A DNA stretch of 64,000 bases. It comes from an uncultured bacterium (lineage in GTDB: Bacteria > Verrucomicrobiota > Kiritimatiellia > RFP12 > UBA1067). Shown in pieces: positions 50,886-60,034 of this stretch. A program made the translations under genes and the position numbers. The stretch covers positions 32,892-96,891 of the forward strand of contig CADCCQ010000003.1 in the NCBI GenBank assembly GCA_902799955.1, given 5' to 3'. How positions within the stretch are numbered: the stretch's first letter is position 1; the number at the start of each line of letters is the position of its first letter. The notes under the pieces are model-generated. The model had not been told where the DNA came from, did not search any database, and was given only the letters and a program-made list of their open reading frames with translations.

Positions 50886-51512
50886 AGAAAAAAGCCGAAA
50901 GATACTGCCAAGGGCAATTTGGAGCGCATTGAGCCCTATGTTGATGTGCGGGATCGGATTGTTGTCGTGAGACAGCTGCCGGTTATCCTTGATGCGGATG
51001 TTGCGGCATTGTACGGTGTAGAAACGAAGCATGTGAATCAGGCGGTGCGAAACAACCGCGACAAATTCCCTGCGGACTACGTGTTTGAGCTGACATCGGA
51101 TGAAGTTAGCGATTTGCGGTCAAAATTTTTGACCGCAAATCCTCCAAGGTCGAAAAATGCAACCTTAGACATCAGCCCGAAGTCTCGTTATGCGCCTAAA
51201 GTGTTCACTGAGAAGGGCCTTTACATGCTAGCCACCGTTCTCAAAAGCAAGAGGGCGACGGCGGCTACTTTTGCGATCATTGAGACATTTGCGAAGGTGC
51301 GTGGGTTGAAACGTGAACTGGTTGAGTTGCACAAAGAAGGGGACAAGCGCAGACAGGCCGACAAGATGAGGCACTTCGGCGAAGCGCTTGCGGACATAGT
51401 CATGCCGGACATGGACACCGTAGAGACGGAATCTTCGCTTGAACTCAACTTCTTCATTGGAAAAATCAAGCACACTGTACGGCGCATAAGGAAAGTAGAG
51501 AAGAAAGATTGA
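50883..51512 (+). CDS. ORF6N-domain DNA-binding protein
   Basis: 209 residues. An ORF6N domain (IVVVRQLPVILDADVAALYGVETKHVNQAVRNNRDKFPADYVFEL), common in phage and mobile-element proteins, occupies residues 20-120. The C-terminal part has a helical coil (RELVELHKEGDKRRQADKM) and an acidic tail ending KVEKKD. Base composition is more AT-rich than the core genes. Start ATG 50883 has GGAAG at -6. Its role in this island is unknown; a regulator is plausible. Confidence 0.82.
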   Translation: MRKKPKDTAKGNLERIEPYVDVRDRIVVVRQLPVILDADVAALYGVETKHVNQAVRNNRDKFPADYVFELTSDEVSDLRSKFLTANPPRSKNATLDISPKSRYAPKVFTEKGLYMLATVLKSKRATAATFAIIETFAKVRGLKRELVELHKEGDKRRQADKMRHFGEALADIVMPDMDTVETESSLELNFFIGKIKHTVRRIRKVEKKD

Positions 51513-51833
51513 CCGCGGCTTCCAAAAAGTATGGTATAATATTAACCACGATAACCCCGCAAGGAGAACCAAGGAAAGAAAACAACAACCCGTAAACAAG
51601 ACAATTTAGCGAACTGCTGAACGACGCCTCACCGGAAATACTACCACACGTTTCCAACGTCGTATGCAAACCAAGAAGCCGCACAGGCTTCGTCTGATTC
51701 ATTGCCAGCAGAACGCGCCCCCCAGGGCGCGTTCTCCCGTGTAATCAGGCAGGCCTGTGGTAGGGCTTCCGGTGAGGGCATGGATTGAGAGCGCGCTCTT
51801 TTCATGCCGCCGTGATGCAGCCGCACCACGGCC
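51513..51833 (+). other. Leader of the restriction-modification operon with hairpins and leader copy 2
   Basis: TATAAT at 51535-51540 (extended TATGGTATAAT); leader copy 2 at 51591-51684 (AACTGCTGAACGACGCC with frame ELLNDASPEILPHVSNVV); an 11-bp stem AGAACGCGCCC / GGGCGCGTTCT (51710-51735) with loop CCCA; a 12-bp palindrome AGAGCGCGCTCT (51788-51799); and a hairpin GCCGTG/CACGGC (51809-51832) whose base reaches the ATG of the methylase gene. Such structures could control the restriction-modification operon. The stem has no T-run, so it is not a clear terminator. Confidence 0.75.
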
Positions 51834-52679
51834 ATGAAAACGCAAACTCAAAAGAAAGACAACGACACCCCTCCGGTCCGAGATACCGCAAAGGCGGAAG
51901 TGGGCATATCTGTACGCGCTGAGAATGGTGCGGAGAATGCTGCCACTCTTGGAGGAGACGAGAAGCCCCAGAGTGTTTTACGTTGTGGGGATTCTCTGAG
52001 TGTACTTTCGGAGCTGGACGACTCTTCCTGCGATTTGATTCTGACCGATCCCCCATATAATCTGGGATTGTTCATGAAGAAACGTGGAACGAACATTGGC
52101 AAATTGAGGGCGAATCATTTTGCAGTAGCATCATGGGATCTTCTTGGCTTTGAGGAATGGACGGCGAAGATGGATTCTTTTTTCGCGCAGGCAGCCCGAA
52201 TACTGAAAAAACGTGGTGCCGTCCTCATGTTCATGTCAATCATCAAATTGGAGACTGTCAAACAACTTGCCGAGCGGCATGGATTCTACTACAAAACAAT
52301 TGGAATATGGCATAAGACGAATCCCATGCCTAGGAACATGAATCTGCAGTTCGTGAATTCTACAGAGAGTTGGATATATCTCGTTAACGGTGCCACGACA
52401 GGAACATTCAACAACAATGGTAAAGTTGTGCATGATTTTTATGAGACAACTGCTGTAAGAGGAATAGAACGGAAGTTTGGTGCTCATCCAACTCAAAAAC
52501 CGCTAGTAATGATGGAACATTTCGTTTCACTGCTATCCAATGAAGGCGATTTGGTGGTGGATCCTTTTATGGGAAGCGGGTCGACGGGCGTGGCTTGTAG
52601 GAACTTGAATCGTCGTTTCTTGGGAATAGATGTTTCTCCTGAGTATTGTGAAATTGCCAGAAGGAGGATTTTTGAATGA
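51834..52679 (+). CDS. DNA adenine-type methyltransferase of a type II-like RM system
   Basis: 281 residues, beta-class amino-methylase: motif IV LILTDPPYNLGLFMKKRG first, then motif I DPFMGSGSTGVACRNLNRRFLGIDVSPEYC near the C-terminus. The DPPY form points to N6-adenine. The gene is AT-rich and starts under a hairpin. Overlaps the C5 methylase by 4 nt (ATGA), so the two are coupled. One of two modification enzymes for an asymmetric site; site unknown. Confidence 0.85.
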   Translation: MKTQTQKKDNDTPPVRDTAKAEVGISVRAENGAENAATLGGDEKPQSVLRCGDSLSVLSELDDSSCDLILTDPPYNLGLFMKKRGTNIGKLRANHFAVASWDLLGFEEWTAKMDSFFAQAARILKKRGAVLMFMSIIKLETVKQLAERHGFYYKTIGIWHKTNPMPRNMNLQFVNSTESWIYLVNGATTGTFNNNGKVVHDFYETTAVRGIERKFGAHPTQKPLVMMEHFVSLLSNEGDLVVDPFMGSGSTGVACRNLNRRFLGIDVSPEYCEIARRRIFE

Positions 52680-53731
52680 AGGTCATTGATCTGTTTTCCG
52701 GAGTTGGAGGATTGTCTCTGGGATTTAGGCAGGCGGGTTTCTCCGTTGCTTTTGCCGTGGAGCATGATAAAGAAATTGCAGATGCATATTCGCGTAATGA
52801 CAGCTCTGCTGTCATGTTCAATGAGGACATAACGAAATTAAATCCACGTCAGCTGGTAAAGAGATTTGGACATGTAGATGTTATTGTAGGCGGCCCTCCG
52901 TGTCAAGGGTTCTCGCAAAAAGGTAAGCGGTTGAGCGTTAATGACGACAGAAATTTTCTGTTCAAGCAGTATGTGCGCTTTGTTGCCGAGTTCCGACCGA
53001 AGTATTTTGTTCTTGAGAACGTGCCAAACATCATTACAACTGCAAAGGGATATTTTAAGGATGAGATAATCCGCGAGTTCTCCAAGCTTGGCTACGAGGT
53101 CAAGGCTGATGTGTTTGATGTCGCTGACTATGGCGTCCCGCAACATCGCCGAAGGGCGATATTCCTTGGACAACAAAAACATCTTTCCGTACAATTCCCA
53201 AGCCCAGTGAAGTACAGGGTCACGGTAAAAGAGGCATTGTCGGATTTGCCTCGGCTTGTTTCCGGCGAGGCATATGTCGATGGCGTTTATACTATGAAGC
53301 CGCAATCTGATTATCAACGAAAGATGCGAATGGGATCAACTGGAATAGTGAACCATGAATCTACAAAGCATTCCAAACTGGCGTTGGAAAGATTGTCACT
53401 GATTCCTAAAGGTAAGGGAAAAGAGGTTTTGCCGCCAGAACATCTCACGAAGTCAATCTATAGTGGGACATGGTGTAGGCTTGTCGAGGACGATCAAGCT
53501 GCTACCATAACAACTCGATTTGACACGCCATCATCAGGCCGATTTACCCTGCCTGACCAAAATAGGTGCATAACTGTTCGAGAAGCGGCACGTCTACAAT
53601 CGTTTCCCGATTCGTTTGTGTTCTTCGGATCGAAGTGTGCACAGATGAAGCAGGTTGGGAATGCCGTACCACCAGTTTTCGCAAATGCTATTGCAAAAGA
53701 AATCCTAAAAGCGGAAGGGACAGTAAAATGA
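52676..53731 (+). CDS. DNA cytosine-C5 methyltransferase
   Basis: 351 residues with all key motifs: I (DLFSGVGGLSLGFRQAGF), IV GGPPCQGFSQKGK with the catalytic Cys, VI FVLENVPN, VIII PQHRRRAIFLGQ, IX REAARLQSFPDSF, X QVGNAVPPVFA. A target-recognition domain lies between VIII and IX. ATGA overlap with the previous and next genes. Confidence 0.93.
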   Translation: MKVIDLFSGVGGLSLGFRQAGFSVAFAVEHDKEIADAYSRNDSSAVMFNEDITKLNPRQLVKRFGHVDVIVGGPPCQGFSQKGKRLSVNDDRNFLFKQYVRFVAEFRPKYFVLENVPNIITTAKGYFKDEIIREFSKLGYEVKADVFDVADYGVPQHRRRAIFLGQQKHLSVQFPSPVKYRVTVKEALSDLPRLVSGEAYVDGVYTMKPQSDYQRKMRMGSTGIVNHESTKHSKLALERLSLIPKGKGKEVLPPEHLTKSIYSGTWCRLVEDDQAATITTRFDTPSSGRFTLPDQNRCITVREAARLQSFPDSFVFFGSKCAQMKQVGNAVPPVFANAIAKEILKAEGTVK

Positions 53732-55704
53732 GTAAGGTTCTTCCTGTCGCCATACACGATCGCCCGGAGTTGAATCTTCGGCAGGGCATTAAATCGTCTC
53801 TCAATCATTGGCGGCAACTGATTGCCTCAGCTTATCTGTTTTATTTGTACGTCATTGACGGTGGGGATAACATTTACAGCAAGGAGGTTAAGACTGGGGG
53901 TAAGGTGTCGCTTGCGGTGAGTGTTGCGTTTGCAAATTGGCTCGCTGAGAATTGGGGTGATATTGCAAATGTCACCGATCTTGTTCAACAATGTCCGCTA
54001 TACATAGCACAGATGGAACATTTACAAGTGGGGCTTCAGCTATTTCTGAAGTTGTCCAAAGTCGGTTTTGTCAATTCATCATTCCCTGATGCTGTTGAGA
54101 GAACCGGCGGCAACAGGTTTGACAAGGCATTGTATTTTTCCACGAACATGAAGGTTCTTGCGGAGACCATATCTGCATATCCTGATATAGACAGAAAATC
54201 TTTCGTTAAGGGGTGGCTTTCTGGTCAGGATGATGGGAAGGTCGGAAACAGAGTGAAGGAAATACTAGCAGCCTTCACGGAAGAATGTCAATTTAAGATC
54301 AGGACACAATCTGGGGAGTTGTTCTTCCAACAGGACGGAATCTATGACCGTCTGCGTAATCCTCATGATTCTGTTGAAAGTACCGATTCCAGCGAACCTG
54401 TAGGACCATTCAGAATCCTCAAATCGTATGTTAAGGAAGGAATGCATCCGTATTTGAGTGAAGGCCCTAATGGCTTTGTGGTAAAATCTTCGTCCGAAGC
54501 ATTTACGGCGTATGCTGACATGGTGCAAACGTCACTGTCACTAATACCGAAACGAACGACGATATATCAAGAAGTAAATCAAGTAGCGAATGAACCTCCT
54601 GTAACTTTACTAAACATCCCACGCCAGCTCATAACCTACGGGGCGCCGGGGACGGGGAAATCGCATAAAGTGGATGGACTTACCAATAATCCGGATGTCG
54701 CCGCGTGTGTGCGCACGACGTTCCACCCGGATTCGGACTACGCGACGTTCGTCGGCGCGTACAAGCCGGTGATGGACGGGGAGAAGATCGCCTACAAGTT
54801 CCGCCCGCAGGCGTTCATGAACGCCTACGTGAAGGCGTGGCAGGAGATGGCGAAGCCCGAGGCGGACGGAAAGGTCAAGAGCGTCGTTCTCGTGATTGAG
54901 GAAATCAATCGCGGCAACTGCGCGCAGATTTTCGGCGATTTGTTCCAGCTGCTCGACCGCGGGAAGGGCGGATACTCGACCTATCCGATCGACGCCGATG
55001 CCGATCTCGCGACATGGCTTGCTGAACAGTTCGGCGACACGCTTGCTCAACTTGTGAAGCCCGATGACATCAAGAAGGAATCGGACTGGACGGAGATTCT
55101 TGAAGGCAGGAAGCTCGCGCTTCCGCCGAACCTCTACATCTGGGCGACGATGAATACGTCCGACCAGTCGCTGTTCCCTATCGACAGCGCGTTCAAGAGA
55201 CGGTGGGATTGGGAGTACGTACCGATCACGAAGCCGGATAAGTCGGATGATTCGAACTGGAAAGAGCGCAAGATCGAGGTCGGGGACTCCCTGTTCGACT
55301 GGTGGGACTTCCTGTCGGCGATCAACGGACATATCGCCAAGGCGACGGAGAGCGAGGACAAGCAGCTCGGCTACTTCTTCGTCAAGGCGGACGATGCGAC
55401 GGGCTGCATTTCCGCCGAGCAGTTCGCCAACAAGGTCCTTTTCTATCTCTACGGCGACGTGTTCAAGTCGTACGAGCTTCCGAAGAAGGACTGCTTCCAG
55501 CAGGCGGACAACACGGTACTGAAGTTCCGCGATTTCTTCTACTCCGAGAAGGTGGAAGAAGGCGAGGGCGAGAACCGCGTGACGCACAAGCCCGGCGACG
55601 GGAAGCTTGATGTCGTTGCCGCTTTTCTCAGGGGGCTGAAATGGAAGGAGAAGGGCGTCAAGGAGGAACCCAAGGGCGGGGCGGCAGATGCGAATCCTGA
55701 TTGA
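53728..55704 (+). CDS. McrB/LlaJI-R1-like AAA+ NTPase subunit
   Basis: 658 residues. The first 300 hold an AT-rich DNA-reading half without a recognised family; the AAA core has YGAPGTGKSHKVDGL (Walker A), VLVIEEINRGNCAQIFGD (Walker B with the McrB signature), YIWATMNTSDQSLFPIDSAFKRRW (sensor/Arg region). Start is ATG 53728 at the ATGA overlap. The composition changes sharply at about 54620, where the GC-rich AAA half begins. Expected to move on DNA and feed the nuclease subunit. Confidence 0.88.
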   Translation: MSKVLPVAIHDRPELNLRQGIKSSLNHWRQLIASAYLFYLYVIDGGDNIYSKEVKTGGKVSLAVSVAFANWLAENWGDIANVTDLVQQCPLYIAQMEHLQVGLQLFLKLSKVGFVNSSFPDAVERTGGNRFDKALYFSTNMKVLAETISAYPDIDRKSFVKGWLSGQDDGKVGNRVKEILAAFTEECQFKIRTQSGELFFQQDGIYDRLRNPHDSVESTDSSEPVGPFRILKSYVKEGMHPYLSEGPNGFVVKSSSEAFTAYADMVQTSLSLIPKRTTIYQEVNQVANEPPVTLLNIPRQLITYGAPGTGKSHKVDGLTNNPDVAACVRTTFHPDSDYATFVGAYKPVMDGEKIAYKFRPQAFMNAYVKAWQEMAKPEADGKVKSVVLVIEEINRGNCAQIFGDLFQLLDRGKGGYSTYPIDADADLATWLAEQFGDTLAQLVKPDDIKKESDWTEILEGRKLALPPNLYIWATMNTSDQSLFPIDSAFKRRWDWEYVPITKPDKSDDSNWKERKIEVGDSLFDWWDFLSAINGHIAKATESEDKQLGYFFVKADDATGCISAEQFANKVLFYLYGDVFKSYELPKKDCFQQADNTVLKFRDFFYSEKVEEGEGENRVTHKPGDGKLDVVAAFLRGLKWKEKGVKEEPKGGAADANPD

Positions 55705-57895
55705 GGAGTGTCGGTACGATCCGAAGGTATTGGAAGGCGTTCTTCCGCGCGACCGGCTCCTGCTCACGGACGAGAAGGTGAAGGTCGAGCACGTCGGCTA
55801 TTTCCGAAGCGCCGCGTGCGACGATTTCGTGTTCTTCCTTCCAAAGGTCGTGCTCGAGCCGAAGGTGATCGACGGCGAGAAGGTTGACCGCGTCTTCTGC
55901 ACCGCCGCGCGTCCCTTGGGCTTCTCGCCCGAGGCGCTGATCGACCCCGAAACGGCGGTCGCGGAGGATGGGCACGGACTCGAGGAGCGGGAACGAGATT
56001 TCCTCTACGAGTTCGCGGTCTGGATTTACCGCGCCATCGCGCGTTTCGACGAGACGCACCCCGGGTCCGACGCCATCTGGCGTCGGCGGGAGAGGCAGTC
56101 GGGCGGGTTCCGCCGCCGGTACGTGACAAACACCTTGCTGGACGTGATCCTTGCCCTCATCCGCTTCAACCGCGACAACCAGGACTACTTCACGTTCCGG
56201 GTGAAGGAGAAGCATTCGGGCGCCCACAAGATCAACTGGTCGCGCACGATCTCGAAGACCACGGCGCTCCTGCAGGACGGCGATCCGTTCTACCTGGAGC
56301 CGAAGACAAAGAAGAAGGTGGTGAACTTTGACGAGGAGCTGCTCGTCATCTTCTACTCGATCCTGGACTACGTGAACCGCCACTACGGGTTCAAGGAACG
56401 GTTCAACCTCGCGTACGACCTCATCCCGGCGGCGGAGTTCAAGCGATATCTCTCCGGGTACGGCGAGGCGCGTCTCCGCCAGATCAAGTACAAGTACTTC
56501 TCCGACCGCGACTTGGCGCTCTGGGAACTTTGCTTCGCGTTCTTCCTCAAGTCGCATCGGGCGAACGTCGTCAACGAGGGCGAGGAGTACCTGATCGCGA
56601 AGAACTTCGAGATCATTTTCGAGTCGATGATCGACGACTTGATCGGCGACCGAGACCTCGACCCGATCCGCGAGCTGCGGGACGGCAAGGAGATCGACCA
56701 CCTCTACGTCGACGACAGCCTGACGCACCGGGACGGACGCCAGACGTTCTACATCGCGGACTCGAAGTACTACAAGATCGGGCGCGCGCTGGAGGAGAAG
56801 AGCGTGGCCAAGCAGTTCACGTACGCGCGCGACATGCTCCAGCTCAACCTCGACCTGTTCCTGCCGGGCGACGACGCGTCGGCGTCGGTGCTGAAGGGGC
56901 GCCGGCTCTTCGACGGCAAGAGCGTGAAGATGCTGCGAGACCCCGACACGGAGGGCTACGACGTCATCCCGAACTTCTTCATCAGCGCGCGGATGGAGAA
57001 GGATTTCGACTACGACAGAGATGGGTTGTCGCCGATTTATGAAGATGACACATCGCGTGAATACCACAGTATTCATTTCCCGAATCGTCTCTTTGACCGA
57101 GACACTCTCATTTTGTCTCACTATGATTTGAACTTCCTTTTCCTCGTCAAACTGTACGCCGGAAATGATGCAGAGCTTCGGGACGGATGGAGGGCTGATG
57201 TTCGAAAGGTATTCCGAGACCGCATTCGGAAGGTGCTCACCGATAGGTTCGAGTTCCGCGCCATCATGCCTCACGATGGCATTTCCCCGAAACTGTTCTT
57301 TGAAGAGAACTTCAAAGTGACAATAGGGAAGGTGTATTCACCTTATCCACCGATGGATGGGAAGCCGATTTTCATGCTTGCCCTGCTCAAAGAAAGGATC
57401 GGAGATATCCTTCCTGATCACCTTGTTTCACCCGAAGGGCAAATGACATTCAAAGAGAAGGCAAAAATTGAGAACGCGGAAACACTTCGATTGCTGGAGA
57501 CGGCGTTTTACGTGACCGAACCCTTGGCGCTTGGCGAGGATCCGAGCGAGGAGCTTGCCGAGATGGAGAAAGCGCATCCGGTACGGCATGGCCCGGCGTA
57601 CGATGGAAAGACGGGTGTGCAGGTCGTCTCGGGTGTGAAAGGCGGGTTGAAGAGCGCCGTGGACAGAAGTGGATGGTGTCCGTGCCCGGCGGCGCAATGC
57701 CCGAATCCGGAATCGGTGAGGCTGTTGGTGCTGCCGCATACGATGGGTGCAAATCTGTATCGTGTGATTCCTGGAACATTACGAAAAAACATGACATTCG
57801 CTGGCATCAAACGACTTGCTTGCAATGCATTCAACTCAGTTGATTTCCCCACCATGCCCTGCCATATCTGGCGTGTGGATAATGTGGATGGTTGA
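55688..57895 (+). CDS. McrC/LlaJI-R2-like endonuclease subunit
   Basis: 735 residues, overlapping the motor gene by 17 nt. The nuclease core appears near residues 330-370: a region GKEIDHLYVDDS then FYIADSKYYKIG, giving D and D-x-K of a PD-(D/E)XK fold. N-terminal 150 residues and the C-terminal 300 are specific to this family; position after a McrB-like gene makes it the partner nuclease. GC-rich to about 57010 then AT-rich. The last 60 residues (CPCPAAQCPNPESVRLL and on) are unusual and may be a run-on past a former stop. Confidence 0.75.
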   Translation: MRILIEECRYDPKVLEGVLPRDRLLLTDEKVKVEHVGYFRSAACDDFVFFLPKVVLEPKVIDGEKVDRVFCTAARPLGFSPEALIDPETAVAEDGHGLEERERDFLYEFAVWIYRAIARFDETHPGSDAIWRRRERQSGGFRRRYVTNTLLDVILALIRFNRDNQDYFTFRVKEKHSGAHKINWSRTISKTTALLQDGDPFYLEPKTKKKVVNFDEELLVIFYSILDYVNRHYGFKERFNLAYDLIPAAEFKRYLSGYGEARLRQIKYKYFSDRDLALWELCFAFFLKSHRANVVNEGEEYLIAKNFEIIFESMIDDLIGDRDLDPIRELRDGKEIDHLYVDDSLTHRDGRQTFYIADSKYYKIGRALEEKSVAKQFTYARDMLQLNLDLFLPGDDASASVLKGRRLFDGKSVKMLRDPDTEGYDVIPNFFISARMEKDFDYDRDGLSPIYEDDTSREYHSIHFPNRLFDRDTLILSHYDLNFLFLVKLYAGNDAELRDGWRADVRKVFRDRIRKVLTDRFEFRAIMPHDGISPKLFFEENFKVTIGKVYSPYPPMDGKPIFMLALLKERIGDILPDHLVSPEGQMTFKEKAKIENAETLRLLETAFYVTEPLALGEDPSEELAEMEKAHPVRHGPAYDGKTGVQVVSGVKGGLKSAVDRSGWCPCPAAQCPNPESVRLLVLPHTMGANLYRVIPGTLRKNMTFAGIKRLACNAFNSVDFPTMPCHIWRVDNVDG

Positions 57896-58279
57896 TTGTC
57901 TGCTAGTCGGCAACATTCCCCATTCCCCGTTCCCCGTTCCCTCTGCATTTTCTACACTTCTTCACGGCCAAATTTCTCCTGCTTGTGGCGGAATGCTCGT
58001 ATGCGAACATCCTGACGAAGATGGGCGCATCTGCATTTTTCATCCGCGCATATTTTGAAACAACTGAAACAACTTGCAAAACCAATTTTTTCTTCTCGCC
58101 GTGTAACTACACGGCGTTCTTAAGCCGACGGGCGGTTGCCCGCCGCACGCAAAGGGAAGTTGTTTCAGACAAGTTGTTTCCCATCATTAGAGGATGTGGT
58201 GGTGAATTATACAGATGCGCCCCAGTAGCTTGTGTTGTTATGGGATTCGTTGAAGCAAGGGCGAATCGGAGGACTAGCG
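57896..58279 (+). other. Repeat-filled gap downstream of the RM system
   Basis: No gene. Holds heptamers ATTCCCC ATTCCCC GTTCCCC GTTCCCT (57915-57942), then inverted nonamers GAAACAACT x2 (58057-58074) and AGTTGTTTC x2 (58158-58166 and 58172-58180). Between them is a perfect 9-bp hairpin CGCCGTGTA-AC-TACACGGCG (58097-58116). The xerD stop follows at 58280. Confidence 0.85.
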
Positions 58280-59188
58280 TCAGCTTGTCGAGGCGCGGGG
58301 GTGGAAGCGGCGGTGGATTTCCCCGAAGCGCGCGGTGTCGATGTGCGTGTAGATCTGCGTGGTCGAGATGTCCGCGTGGCCAAGCATTTCCTGAATCGCG
58401 CGGATGTCCGCGCCGTGCTGGAGCATGTGCGAGGCGAAGCAGTGGCGCAGGACGTGCGGCGATATCCGGTTCGCGTCGATGTCGACTGCGGCGGCGCGCT
58501 CCCTGACCACCTTGAAAACGCCCTGCCGCGTGAAGGGCTTCCCGAGGCGCGTGACGAAGACGTGGGTTTCGGTGGCGCGGCCCTTTGTGAGGATGCCGCG
58601 GGCCGACTCGAAGTACTTCGCGAGCGCGCGCCCCGCCGCGCCGCCGATGGGCACAAGCCTCTCCTTCGAGCCCTTGCCGAGGATGCGCAGAAGCTCACCC
58701 TCGGAGACCACGTCGTCCATCCTCAGCGAACACGTCTCCGAGACGCGCAGGCCGCAGCCGTACATCGTCTCGAGCATCGCGCGGTCCCTCAGGTCGCGCG
58801 GCGTCTCGCCGTCGATGCCGTCCAGCATCGCGAACACCTCCTCCTCGGAGAGCATCCTCGGGAGGGTTTTCGCCTTCTTGGGGGCGTCCATCAGCTCGGT
58901 GGGGTCCTGCGCGATGTGCCTGCGCTCCTTCAGGAACCTGAAGAGCTCGCGGACGGCGACCATGCGCCGCGCACGCGTCGCGGGGCGCATGCCGTCCATC
59001 CTGCTTCCCTTGAAGTAGCCCGCTATGTCCTCGCGCGTGGCGTCCTGCGCGTTGGGCTTGCCGATGCGCGCCATCGCCGCGGCGAAGTCCCTGAGGTCGC
59101 GCTCGTAGGCGAGGCACGTGTTCTCCGCCATCTCCCTCTCGAAGCGGAGGGACATCGCGAAAGCCTCTATCGCGTCGTCAAGGCTCAA
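58280..59188 (-). CDS. xerD: Tyrosine recombinase XerD/XerC
   Basis: 302 residues. SAM-like N-domain (LSLDDAIEAFAMSLRFEREM, NTCLAYERDLRDF) and catalytic domain with the Arg of GCGLRVSETCS, the Lys of GKGSKERLVP, HVLRHCFASH, LGHADISTTQIYTHI with His/Tyr. Start is TTG at 59188, overlapping the punA stop (TTGA), which begins the canonical N-terminus. Probably the chromosome dimer resolvase XerD or XerC; no partner gene in view. Not an obvious phage integrase. Confidence 0.93.
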   Translation of the reverse strand: MSLDDAIEAFAMSLRFEREMAENTCLAYERDLRDFAAAMARIGKPNAQDATREDIAGYFKGSRMDGMRPATRARRMVAVRELFRFLKERRHIAQDPTELMDAPKKAKTLPRMLSEEEVFAMLDGIDGETPRDLRDRAMLETMYGCGLRVSETCSLRMDDVVSEGELLRILGKGSKERLVPIGGAAGRALAKYFESARGILTKGRATETHVFVTRLGKPFTRQGVFKVVRERAAAVDIDANRISPHVLRHCFASHMLQHGADIRAIQEMLGHADISTTQIYTHIDTARFGEIHRRFHPRASTS

Positions 59189-60003
59189 AGCCGCTCCAGC
59201 AGGTCTTCGATGAGCGCGGCCATGGCGGGCTTCGCCGCGTCTGCCGCCGCGATCACCTCCGTGTGGTTGAGCGGGCGGCGCGAGATGCCCGCTGCCAGGT
59301 TCGCGACGAGCGAGAGCCCGGCCACCTTGATTCCGCACGCCCTGGCGAAGACGGCCTCCGGGACCGTCGACATGCCTACGACGTCGGCGCCCGCCGTCTT
59401 CATGGCGTTGATCTCCGCGGGCGTCTCGTAGCACGGGCCGATGGAGAAGGCGTAGGTGCCGTCCATCGCCCTCAGCCCGAGGTAGTTCGCGCCTGCGTGG
59501 AGGAGCTCCGCGAGGCGGCGGCAGTAGACCTCGGTCATGTCCGGGAAGCGCCCGCCCCACTCCTCGCGGGCGGGCCCGACGAGCGGGTTGAGGCCTGCGG
59601 TGTTGATGTGGTCGCGGATTATCACGAAGTCGCCGGGCCTCAGGGCGGGGTTTATGCCGCCGGAGGCGTTGGTGAGCAGCACGCTCGGGCAGCCCATGCG
59701 CCGGAGTATCTCGATTGGCATGACGACGCTCTCCCATCCCGCCCCCTCGTAGAAGTGGCGCCGTCCGCACCACGCGGCTATGCGCCTTCCGCCGCGCCGA
59801 TAGAGGATGAACTCGCCGGAGTGCCCGCTGACGGTCGACGCGCCCAGGCCGGGGATGTCGGCATACGGGATGCGGACGATGGTCTCGTCCATCGTGAGCG
59901 CGCCGCCCCAGCCGCTGCCCAGCACGAGGCCGAAGTCCGCCGGCTCGGCGAAGCACGTGTCGGGAAGGTAGCCCGCCGCCTTGTTGAATATCTCGAAGTC
60001 CAT
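59185..60003 (-). CDS. punA: Purine nucleoside phosphorylase, trimeric class
   Basis: 272 residues. GSGWGGAL phosphate loop, VSGHSGEF, LTNASGGINPALRPGDFVIIRDHIN, and the guanine/ribose region YAFSIGPCYETPAEINAMKTAGADVVGMSTVPE are typical. Start ATG 60003 with AGGAGGCAG. Operon with pyrC upstream and xerD downstream. Confidence 0.95.
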   Translation of the reverse strand: MDFEIFNKAAGYLPDTCFAEPADFGLVLGSGWGGALTMDETIVRIPYADIPGLGASTVSGHSGEFILYRRGGRRIAAWCGRRHFYEGAGWESVVMPIEILRRMGCPSVLLTNASGGINPALRPGDFVIIRDHINTAGLNPLVGPAREEWGGRFPDMTEVYCRRLAELLHAGANYLGLRAMDGTYAFSIGPCYETPAEINAMKTAGADVVGMSTVPEAVFARACGIKVAGLSLVANLAAGISRRPLNHTEVIAAADAAKPAMAALIEDLLERL

Positions 60004-60034
60004 GTCTGCCTCCTGTTCCTAGGTTCCTACTTCG

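Noticed and set aside
51710..51735. Rho-independent terminator before the RM methylase
   Set aside because: The stem is strong but followed by CCCGTG, not a T-run; listed as a leader hairpin instead.
58005..58030. Fourth copy of the promoter cassette (AACATCCTGACGAAGATGG)
   Set aside because: Only about 15 nt match and no TATAAT or TTTTGTTGTGG end; could be chance or a remnant.
58280..59188. Phage or integron integrase next to the defence island
   Set aside because: Sequence and length are those of housekeeping XerC/D and the gene is coupled to punA in a core operon; no att duplication found at the tRNA-Leu or island ends.
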